DNA from: Pseudomonadota bacterium | GTDB lineage: Bacteria; Desulfobacterota; Desulfobulbia; Desulfobulbales; Desulfobulbaceae | NCBI GenBank assembly: GCA_009778235.1 | Contig: WRKE01000177.1 | Coordinates: 1 to 6,058 of the forward strand | DNA length: 6,058 bases | Reading direction: 5' to 3' | Shown here: in pieces, positions 1-4,755 of the stretch | Layout of the letters: each line of letters opens with the position of its first letter | Position numbering within the stretch: the stretch's first letter is position 1 | Translations under genes and position numbers: made by a program | Notes under the pieces: model-generated | The model's input: only the letters and a program-made list of their open reading frames with translations | What the model was told of the DNA's origin: nothing | Database searches by the model: none

Positions 1-443
1 CCCTTGGGGGAAAGCGCACTGGGATCGAAATTGGATTCGGCCTTGATCACCGCCTTGATCAACAGCGGGTCAACCTGATGATTGGCGGCGGCCAGCTTGA
101 TATAGCGGTCCAGGGACTGCGGTGCGGTGCGGAATGACCCAAAATATCCGTAATTACTGCCATACCCGTAATTACTGCCATATCCGTAATTACTGCCAAC
201 CCCATCCATGCCCATCCGCGCCAGCCCGCTGCTCGAACGCCGGGCGATGGTCCTGATCAGGCGATCTTCAGGAGAATCGACCCGCCGGGGCGACCGATCA
301 CTCAGCTTGTACCGTCCGTCACCGGGGACATTGGTGTAGTGGCAGATGCCACGGGCATCAACGTAGGCGTACATTGCCGCACTAGCCGTTACCGGCAGTG
401 AGAGCAAAACCAGAAGAAGTCCTGACAAGAGACGGATAGGCAT
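1..443 (-). CDS. Lytic transglycosylase with DUF4124-like N-terminus, partial
   Basis: Secreted murein hydrolase of the SLT (lysozyme-like) type that would cleave peptidoglycan glycan strands in the periplasm. Only the first 147 codons are present; the gene runs off the left edge. The start is the ATG at 443, with AAGG 5 bases upstream, 13 bases after the transaldolase stop. Residues 1-22 form a signal peptide (MPIR, hydrophobic stretch, then ASA before A23). Residues 24-47 (MYAYVDARGICHYTNVP...YKL) match the DUF4124-like segment that precedes SLT domains in related proteins. A basic, flexible linker follows, with three GSNYGY repeats at 83-100. From 111 (LDRYIKLAAANHQVDPLLIKA) the SLT domain begins; E136 in KAESNFDPSALSPK is the expected catalytic glutamate. 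The rest of the domain (GLMQ, GxxNL motifs) lies outside the window. Family assignment is firm; the exact subfamily is not. Confidence 0.88.
   Translation of the reverse strand, partial: MPIRLLSGLLLVLLSLPVTASAAMYAYVDARGICHYTNVPGDGRYKLSDRSPRRVDSPEDRLIRTIARRSSSGLARMGMDGVGSNYGYGSNYGYGSNYGYFGSFRTAPQSLDRYIKLAAANHQVDPLLIKAVIKAESNFDPSALSPK
145..198 (-). repeat. Three 18-bp in-frame tandem repeats (GSNYGY x3)
   Basis: Three head-to-tail 18-bp units at 145-162, 163-180 and 181-198. The outer two are identical and the middle one differs by a single base (tac for tat), which is silent. On the coding strand each encodes Gly-Ser-Asn-Tyr-Gly-Tyr, residues 83-100 of the transglycosylase linker. Each unit contains the 8-base palindrome GTAATTAC (150-157, 168-175, 186-193). 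The near-perfect DNA identity suggests recent slippage expansion. Confidence 0.95.
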
Positions 444-456
444 GGAAACCTTGTCG

Positions 457-1101
457 TTATTTTTTGCGTTTTTCCCAGTCGGCAAGAAATTGCTGCATGC
501 CGATGTCGGTCAGCGGATGCTTGGCCAACTGGGCAATCACCTTGTATGGAATGGTAGCGATATCGGCGCCGAGCAGGGCCGATTCGACCACATGCATCGG
601 ATGACGGACCGAGGCCACGATCACCTCGGTGGCCAAGCCGTAATTCCGCAGGATGGTCATTATATCGGCAATCACTTCAAGACCGTTTACCGCAATATCA
701 TCAAGGCGACCAACAAAGGGGCTGATATAGGTGGCGCCGGCCTTGGCGGCCAGCAAGGCCTGGGCCGTGGAAAAAACCAGGGTCACATTGGTTTTGATCC
801 CGGCGGCGGTCAATCGCTTGACCGCTTTCAGCCCCTCTTCAATCATCGGGATCTTGATAACAATATTATCGGCTATCTTGACCAATTCTTTAGCCTCGGC
901 CACCATTCCGTCCGCATCCAGGCTGATGACCTCGGCGCTGACCGGTCCCTCGACCAGTGAGCAGATCTCTTTCAAGATCTCGACAAAGGGGCGGGGCTCC
1001 TTGGCGACCAGCGACGGATTGGTGGTTACACCGTCAACCATACCGAGTTCCAAACCTTTTTTGATTTCCTCGATATTGGCGGTGTCGATAAAAAATTTCA
1101 T
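457..1101 (-). CDS. tal: Transaldolase, short TalC/FSA-type
   Basis: Cytosolic enzyme moving a dihydroxyacetone unit between sugar phosphates (sedoheptulose 7-phosphate plus glyceraldehyde 3-phosphate to erythrose 4-phosphate plus fructose 6-phosphate) in the non-oxidative pentose phosphate pathway. The 214-residue length is that of the small TalC/FSA group. Seen: MKFFIDTANI at the start, DGVTTNPSL (23-31), the Schiff-base lysine K83 in NIVIKIPM, NVTLVFSTAQALLAAKAGATYISPFVGRLDD (105-135, given here in part for its key residues) and ATIPYKV near the end. E57 (SAEVIS) and F129 (SPFVGR) are the residues that in known enzymes separate transaldolases from fructose-6-phosphate aldolases, which carry Q and Y there, so transaldolase is preferred. 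An ATG four codons upstream (1113) overlaps the YHS stop, but GAGGAG lies just before 1101, and family proteins begin MKFFIDTA, so 1101 is chosen. It follows the YHS gene by 8 bases. Confidence 0.95.
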   Translation of the reverse strand: MKFFIDTANIEEIKKGLELGMVDGVTTNPSLVAKEPRPFVEILKEICSLVEGPVSAEVISLDADGMVAEAKELVKIADNIVIKIPMIEEGLKAVKRLTAAGIKTNVTLVFSTAQALLAAKAGATYISPFVGRLDDIAVNGLEVIADIMTILRNYGLATEVIVASVRHPMHVVESALLGADIATIPYKVIAQLAKHPLTDIGMQQFLADWEKRKK

Positions 1102-1105
1102 ATCT

Positions 1106-1111
1106 CTCCTC
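1106..1111 (-). promoter_or_regulatory. Ribosome binding site deciding the transaldolase start
   Basis: GAGGAG on the minus strand, 4 bases before the ATG at 1101 and overlapping the TGA stop of the YHS gene. It is downstream of the alternative ATG at 1113, so it supports the shorter start. Its overlap with the upstream stop suggests translational coupling. Confidence 0.85.
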
Positions 1112-1367
1112 ATGGTTCCGGCTTGCCGGCAAATTGATCACAGCACTGTTCGCTGCAAAAGTAATAGGTTTTGTCGCCCTGGCGCAAGCGCAGGGCCTGA
1201 TGTTTCGGGATCAGGACATGGCAGACCGGATCTTCGACCAGCACATCCTGCGGGGTGGAATCGCTCTCCGGGGCGGCTGTTGTCTGCTTCTTGGCCAAAC
1301 GTCCACGGACAACACGCCAGCCAACATACAAAAGCAGAGCCAAAATCAACAAACGTAACGGCATCAT
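1110..1367 (-). CDS. Small membrane-anchored YHS-domain protein
   Basis: An 85-residue protein of unknown precise role. Residues 4-20 (LRLLILALLLYVGWRVV) form one membrane segment; the following RGRLAKK suggests an inside-facing or stop-transfer flank. A polar linker (28-45) leads to a YHS/TRASH-like module: DPVCHVLIPKHQA (46-58) and TYYFCSEQCCDQF (67-79). C49, C71 and C75 are the conserved cysteine set of such modules, which are usually metal-binding; C76 is an extra cysteine. The start is one of two adjacent ATGs (1367 or 1364). No other ATG, GTG or TTG lies in frame between them and the upstream stop, and there is no convincing Shine-Dalgarno sequence. It is the first full gene after the promoter at 1424-1451 and precedes the transaldolase. 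A metal-chaperone or sensor role is only inference. Confidence 0.8.
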   Translation of the reverse strand: MMPLRLLILALLLYVGWRVVRGRLAKKQTTAAPESDSTPQDVLVEDPVCHVLIPKHQALRLRQGDKTYYFCSEQCCDQFAGKPEP

Positions 1368-1417
1368 ATGGACCGGGGCCGCGTTGTGATCGGCGGGTTG
1401 TCTTTCCTGTTCAGCAT
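1364..1417 (-). CDS. Possible leaderless 17-codon leader ORF
   Basis: Reads MLNRKDNPPITTRPRSI then TGA. Its ATG begins at 1417, the base where transcription from the TATAAT box at 1424-1429 is expected to start, so the message would be leaderless. Its stop (1366-1364) overlaps both candidate ATGs of the YHS gene (ATG-A-TG arrangement), which has no clear ribosome binding site of its own. It resembles no leader peptide I recognise, with no run of a single regulatory amino acid. A 17-codon frame can arise by chance, so this is tentative. Confidence 0.28.
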   Translation of the reverse strand: MLNRKDNPPITTRPRSI

Positions 1418-1423
1418 AATTTT

Positions 1424-1451
1424 ATTATAGCTGGGGTGAATCAAATGTCTA
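1424..1451 (-). promoter_or_regulatory. Sigma-70-type promoter for YHS-transaldolase-transglycosylase unit
   Basis: On the minus strand, a -35 box TAGACA (1451-1446, 5 of 6 to TTGACA), a 16-base spacer, and a perfect -10 box TATAAT (1429-1424). The expected start is near 1417, about 50 bases before the YHS ATG. It lies in the longest intergenic gap of the window and in an AT-rich patch within GC-rich surroundings, so the downstream genes probably have their own transcription start. Confidence 0.7.
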
Positions 1452-1479
1452 ACTGATTTGTCTTGGGAGCGGCCTTTTT

Positions 1480-1495
1480 GGCGGAGCCTTCCGCC
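1480..1495 (-). other. GC-rich hairpin downstream of folK, possible transcript end
   Basis: GGCGGA-AGGC-TCCGCC forms a perfect 6-bp stem with a 4-base loop, 14 bases after the folK stop. It is followed on the transcribed strand by AAAAAGG, not by a T-run, so it is not a classical intrinsic terminator. A competing pairing (GGGGCGG with CCGCTCC, one G-U) is possible in the same stretch. It could mark the 3' end of the dap-folK message or protect it from decay. Confidence 0.35.
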
Positions 1496-1509
1496 CCGAA
1501 ATCCTGCCC

Positions 1510-2052
1510 TTACCAGGCAATTCGTTCAATCTGCTGATCAGGACTGGATCGCTGCAACTCGGCCAGCAGGGTGCCGATGGTCTTGCCCCAACCGGGATGC
1601 AGGCACTCAGCCGCGATTTCCGCCAGGGGAGCGAGCACGAACAGGCGCCGGGCCATGCGGGGATGGGGAACAACCAATCGTTCGCCCACGAGCCGCAGAT
1701 CATCGTACAGCAGCAGATCGAGATCAAGGGTGCGGTCTTGATGGATGGCGGGCCCAGCACTTGCGCGCCGCCGGCCATGCTGAGCCTCCAGGGCCTGCAA
1801 CAGACGCAGCAGGCCCTCCGGGGGCAGCGTTGTTCGTACCAGAGCTGCGGCGTTGACAAACCAGTTGTCGCTGATCATGTCGAGCGGCTGGCTGCGATAG
1901 GGGGAAGACAAGGCCACGGGGGTGAGACCGGGGCAATCCTCCATCTCTCGCCAGGCGGCCAGAAGAATGGTACGGGATTGCCCCAGGTTGGAACCAAGAC
2001 CAATGGCGGCCAGATGGCCGCCTACTCCGGCACCGGCCGTGCCGGGTTTCAC
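1510..2052 (-). CDS. folK: 2-amino-4-hydroxy-6-hydroxymethyldihydropteridine diphosphokinase
   Basis: Folate biosynthesis enzyme (HPPK) that transfers pyrophosphate from ATP to 6-hydroxymethyl-7,8-dihydropterin in the cytosol. The 180 residues match the family: GLGSNLGQ (18-25), SSPYRSQP (49-56), FVNAAALVRTTLPPE (65-79), HGRRR (92-96), RTLDLDLLLYDD (107-118, with the Mg-binding DLD at 110-112) and VPHPRMARRLFVLAPLAEIA (128-147). The loop between HGRRR and the DLD motif reads AGPAIHQDRT, a few residues longer than and different from the common WGPRT form. The start is GTG at 2052, the only start codon between the upstream stop and the conserved core; it lacks a clear Shine-Dalgarno sequence and gives an N-terminus some 10 residues longer than usual. 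It follows dapB by 25 bases and probably relies on read-through translation from that operon. Function is firm; start is less so. Confidence 0.93.
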   Translation of the reverse strand: MKPGTAGAGVGGHLAAIGLGSNLGQSRTILLAAWREMEDCPGLTPVALSSPYRSQPLDMISDNWFVNAAALVRTTLPPEGLLRLLQALEAQHGRRRASAGPAIHQDRTLDLDLLLYDDLRLVGERLVVPHPRMARRLFVLAPLAEIAAECLHPGWGKTIGTLLAELQRSSPDQQIERIAW

Positions 2053-2077
2053 GTTGATAAGACCAAGTGAAGACGTC

Positions 2078-2890
2078 CTAGAAGTTTTTCAGATCCAGCA
2101 CATCGAACATGGAGTAGAGTCCGTTTGGCTTGCCGACCACCCAGGCGGCGGCCAGGGTCGCACCCCGGGCGAAGTTGTCGCGGCTGCTCGCCCGGTGGGT
2201 GATTTCCAGCCGCTCGCCGGCCCCGGCGAAATAAACGGTGTGCTCGCCGACAATATCCCCACCCCGGATGGTTTGGATGCCGATCTCCCGATCCGTCCGC
2301 TCACCGATCATGCCGTTGCGCTCCATCACGCCGACCTGCGCCAGGTCGCGGCCGAGGGCGGCAGCGGCCAGCTGCCCCAGCTTGAGCGCCGTGCCCGAAG
2401 GCGCATCCTTTTTCATGCGGTGATGCGCCTCGACAATCTCGACGTCGTAGGCGTCGCCCAAAATGGCCGCCGCCTTTTCCACCAGTTTAAAGAGGACATT
2501 GACCCCCACCGCCATGTTGGGTGACTGGACGCAGGGAAAATTCGCCTCAGCCAGCGACTTGAGGGTCGCCAGTTGGTCGGCGGACAAACCGGTGGTGCCA
2601 ATGACCATGGCAACCTTATGGTCGGCGGCTTGCCTGGCGAAATTGATCGACGCCTCATGGAAGGTGAAATCAATGAGCACATCGGCCCGGTCGAACGCCT
2701 GGGCCGAGCACTCGGCGATCATCACCCCGGTTTCTCCCACCCCGCTGACCACCCCCGCATCCCTACCGATGGCCGGACTGCCCGGCCGCTCGAATGCACC
2801 GATCAACTGCAGTCCCGGATGGGCATGCACCATATGGATGATCCGCTGCCCCATGCGGCCGGCCGCGCCGGCTACAATCACTCTGGTCAT
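2078..2890 (-). CDS. dapB: 4-hydroxy-tetrahydrodipicolinate reductase
   Basis: Cytosolic enzyme that reduces 4-hydroxy-tetrahydrodipicolinate with NAD(P)H to tetrahydrodipicolinate, the step after DapA in diaminopimelate and lysine synthesis. The 270 residues are the normal length. Seen: the nucleotide-binding loop AGAAGRMGQ (7-15), DFTF (74-77), GTTG (98-101), SPNMAVGVN (123-131), and the catalytic signature EAHHRMKKDAPSGTAL (154-169), where H156 and K160 correspond to E. coli H159 and K163. The C-terminus has the family's HRASSRDNFARGA and GLYSMFDVL segments. The ATG at 2890 is preceded by GGAGGAA (2903-2897) with a 6-base spacer. It lies 22 bases after dapA and 25 before folK, clearly within the same operon. 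Confidence 0.98.
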   Translation of the reverse strand: MTRVIVAGAAGRMGQRIIHMVHAHPGLQLIGAFERPGSPAIGRDAGVVSGVGETGVMIAECSAQAFDRADVLIDFTFHEASINFARQAADHKVAMVIGTTGLSADQLATLKSLAEANFPCVQSPNMAVGVNVLFKLVEKAAAILGDAYDVEIVEAHHRMKKDAPSGTALKLGQLAAAALGRDLAQVGVMERNGMIGERTDREIGIQTIRGGDIVGEHTVYFAGAGERLEITHRASSRDNFARGATLAAAWVVGKPNGLYSMFDVLDLKNF

Positions 2891-2912
2891 CTCTTTTTCC
2901 TCCGGATATAGG

Positions 2913-3794
2913 TTAGATCAAACCGAGGGCCGTCATATCCTTGGTCAGCCTCTCAATACCAGCCGCATCCATCTGGGTCATGGGCAGCCGGACCTCTGCC
3001 GATCCAATCCGCCCCATCAGGGCCAACCCTTTCTTGGCCGGTGCGGGGCTCGGATAGCAGAACATGGCGCCCATCAAGGAAAACAGTTGGTAGTGGAGCG
3101 CCTTGGCGCCCGCCACATCATTCCGGAGCGCGGCCTCGATCATGGCCGCGGTCTTGCCGGGCTCCAGGTTGGACACCACCGAAATCACGCCCCTGCCGCC
3201 GATCATCACCGTCGGCATGGCGGTAAAGTCGTCGCCGGACAAGACAATGAAATCCTTGGGGCACAACTGGATGATCTCGCTGATTTGGCTGAGGTTGCCG
3301 CTGGCCTCCTTGATGCCGATCACATTGGGCAGGGCGGCCAGCCGGGCCACGGTCGCGGGCAGCATGTTGGTCACCGTGCGGCCCGGCACGTTGTAAAGGA
3401 CCATCGGAATATCAACGGCCTCGACAATCGTCTTGAAGTGCTGGAACAGACCCTCCTGGCTCGGCTTGTTGTAGTAGGGCACGACCGACAGGACGGCGTC
3501 GGCGCCGCTGGCCTTGGCCGACTCGGTCAGCTCGATGGCCTCCAGGGTGGAGTTGGCCCCGGTTCCGGCAATGACCGGCACTCGCCCCTTGACGGTCTTG
3601 ACCGTCAACTCGATCACCCGCTTGTGTTCGTCGAAATCCAAGGTGGCGGATTCCCCTGTGGTCCCGCAGGGCACAATCCCGTGAATGCCGCCGGCGATCT
3701 GAAACTCGATCAAATCAATCAATCCCTGCTCGTCGATCGCGCCGTCACGCATGGGTGTGACCATTGCGGTAATGGCTCCCTCAAATCTGTTCAT
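2913..3794 (-). CDS. dapA: 4-hydroxy-tetrahydrodipicolinate synthase
   Basis: Condenses pyruvate with aspartate 4-semialdehyde to 4-hydroxy-tetrahydrodipicolinate, the committed step of the diaminopimelate/lysine branch, in the cytosol as a TIM-barrel enzyme. The 293-residue length is typical. Seen: CGTTGES (43-49, with T45/T46), IAGTGANST (75-83), YYNKPSQEG (107-115), YNVPGRT (134-140, with catalytic Y134 and substrate-binding R139) and the Schiff-base lysine K162 in GIKEASGNL. These sit one position after the E. coli equivalents (Y133, R138, K161). The frame is open 24 codons further, to a GTG at 3866, but the ATG at 3794 has an excellent Shine-Dalgarno sequence and begins where the family begins (MNRFEGAITAMVTP). 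It lies 90 bases after dapF, with a hairpin in that gap, and 22 before dapB. In many bacteria lysine inhibits this enzyme; the sequence alone does not settle that here. Confidence 0.98.
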   Translation of the reverse strand: MNRFEGAITAMVTPMRDGAIDEQGLIDLIEFQIAGGIHGIVPCGTTGESATLDFDEHKRVIELTVKTVKGRVPVIAGTGANSTLEAIELTESAKASGADAVLSVVPYYNKPSQEGLFQHFKTIVEAVDIPMVLYNVPGRTVTNMLPATVARLAALPNVIGIKEASGNLSQISEIIQLCPKDFIVLSGDDFTAMPTVMIGGRGVISVVSNLEPGKTAAMIEAALRNDVAGAKALHYQLFSLMGAMFCYPSPAPAKKGLALMGRIGSAEVRLPMTQMDAAGIERLTKDMTALGLI

Positions 3795-3799
3795 TGTCT

Positions 3800-3806
3800 C
3801 CTCCTT
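3800..3806 (-). promoter_or_regulatory. Strong ribosome binding site deciding the dapA start
   Basis: AAGGAGG on the minus strand, 5 bases before the ATG at 3794, an almost perfect match to the anti-Shine-Dalgarno sequence. It rules out the longer reading from the GTG at 3866. Confidence 0.92.
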
Positions 3807-3819
3807 GCGTAACTGATTT

Positions 3820-3851
3820 CCGGTGCCCGCAGCACAACTGCAGGCAGCCGG
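3820..3851 (-). other. Stable hairpin in the dapF-dapA gap
   Basis: An inner stem of 8 pairs (GCCTGCAG with CTGCGGGC, one G-U, loop TTGTG) at 3845-3825 is flanked by a further CCGG/CCGG stem of 4 pairs, separated by a small 2/1 internal loop. It ends 25 bases before the dapA start. No T-run follows, so it is not a standard terminator; an mRNA processing or stability element is possible. The 90-base gap is far too short for a lysine riboswitch. Confidence 0.5.
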
Positions 3852-3884
3852 CGATGCGGGGTTCACTTGCCTCAGGCCTGTTGG

Positions 3885-4724
3885 TTATTCGCCCAGCGCT
3901 TCGGCAGTGAGCTCCCCCTGATAAATAACATGGGCTGGCCCCTTGAGCAGCACATGTTCCACTCCTTCCCCCTGTTTACCGGTGAAATGCACCGTCAGGG
4001 CAACACCCCCGGAGGTGACTATTTCCACCGGTGAGACTCCATATCCTTTGGCAGCGGCAATCAGCGCCGCTGCAACCGCGCCGGTACCGCAGGCCATGGT
4101 CTCGTCCTCGACCCCGCGCTCATAAGTCCTGACCCGCAAGCCGCTCACAACCTGGTCGACAAAATTGACATTGGTGCCTGCCGGCGCAAAAGCAGGATGG
4201 TACCTGAGCTGCCGGCCCAGACCAACCACATCGATTGTCTCGAGGTCATCGACGAAAATCACCGCATGGGGCACGCCGGTATCGGCACTGTGGACCATGA
4301 ACATCTGGCCAGCTACCTCAAGCTGCCGGTCGAAGCGAAACGAGTGGGGTGGCGTCATGCGGACGGTCACCTGGGTGTCGGCCACCGTGGCATCAACCAT
4401 GCCGGCCAGGGTTTCAAACCGCATTCTCGCCGCCGCGATCCCCTGCATGTACGCGAACCGGGCCACGCACCGCGCCCCGTTGCCGCACATCGAAGCCTCG
4501 GAGCCATCGGCGTTGAAGAACCGCCACTTGAAATCTGCCCGCTCCGAGCATTCAATCAGAAACAACCCATCCGCGCCCACCGAAAACTTCCGCCGGCAAA
4601 CCAGACGGGCAAACTCGGCCATCTGCGCAGGCTCAATGAGGGGCTTGCGGTGGTCGATGACGATGAAATCGTTACCCGCCCCGCTCATTTTCCAGAAAGA
4701 AATCGGCCACGAAATGTTTTTCAT
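3885..4724 (-). CDS. dapF: Diaminopimelate epimerase
   Basis: Cofactor-free epimerase converting LL- to meso-diaminopimelate, the peptidoglycan cross-linking residue and direct lysine precursor. The 279 residues form the two-lobed fold with one catalytic cysteine in each half: C80 in SEASMCGNGARC (75-86) and C212 in EDETMACGTGAVA (206-218). Other family motifs seen are MSGAGNDFIVIDHR (13-26), ADGLFLIE (51-58), TGVPHAVIF (149-157), GTNVNFV (183-189) and YERGVE (201-206). The reading frame is open a further 33 codons to 4823, overlapping the lipoprotein gene, but that extension is basic and low-complexity and does not resemble the family. The ATG at 4724 is preferred, although its GGAGG is 12 bases away; the ATG at 4688 (M13) would cut into the usual N-terminal strand. 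It follows the lipoprotein by 31 bases, an arrangement like lptM-dapF in E. coli. Confidence 0.97.
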   Translation of the reverse strand: MKNISWPISFWKMSGAGNDFIVIDHRKPLIEPAQMAEFARLVCRRKFSVGADGLFLIECSERADFKWRFFNADGSEASMCGNGARCVARFAYMQGIAAARMRFETLAGMVDATVADTQVTVRMTPPHSFRFDRQLEVAGQMFMVHSADTGVPHAVIFVDDLETIDVVGLGRQLRYHPAFAPAGTNVNFVDQVVSGLRVRTYERGVEDETMACGTGAVAAALIAAAKGYGVSPVEIVTSGGVALTVHFTGKQGEGVEHVLLKGPAHVIYQGELTAEALGE

Positions 4725-4736
4725 CGCAGCAATGCG

Positions 4737-4741
4737 CCTCC
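4737..4741 (-). promoter_or_regulatory. Ribosome binding site of dapF with long spacing
   Basis: GGAGG on the minus strand, 12 bases before the chosen ATG at 4724, longer than the usual 5-9. No ATG, GTG or TTG lies nearer in frame; only an ATT at 4733 does, 3 bases from the site. The spacing may lower dapF translation. Confidence 0.6.
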
Positions 4742-4755
4742 GAGGCCCTGCCTCA

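Noticed and set aside
442..960. Plus-strand frame opposite the transaldolase
   Set aside because: The opposite strand encodes an intact, fully conserved enzyme; the translated plus frame has no known motif.
1439..1458. Inverted repeat AATCA...TGATT over the -35 box as an operator
   Set aside because: The arms are only 5 bases with a 10-base spacer, within chance expectation for an AT-rich promoter region.
2463..3812. Long plus-strand open frame (449 codons) across dapB and dapA
   Set aside because: It is antisense to two well-supported enzymes, has low-complexity composition and no recognisable domain; long opposite frames are common in GC-rich genes.
3795..3866. 24-codon N-terminal extension of dapA from a GTG
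   Set aside because: A strong ribosome binding site and the family's normal start both point to the ATG at 3794.
3795..3884. Lysine riboswitch upstream of dapA
   Set aside because: The 90-base gap is about half the size needed and shows one hairpin rather than a multi-helix junction.
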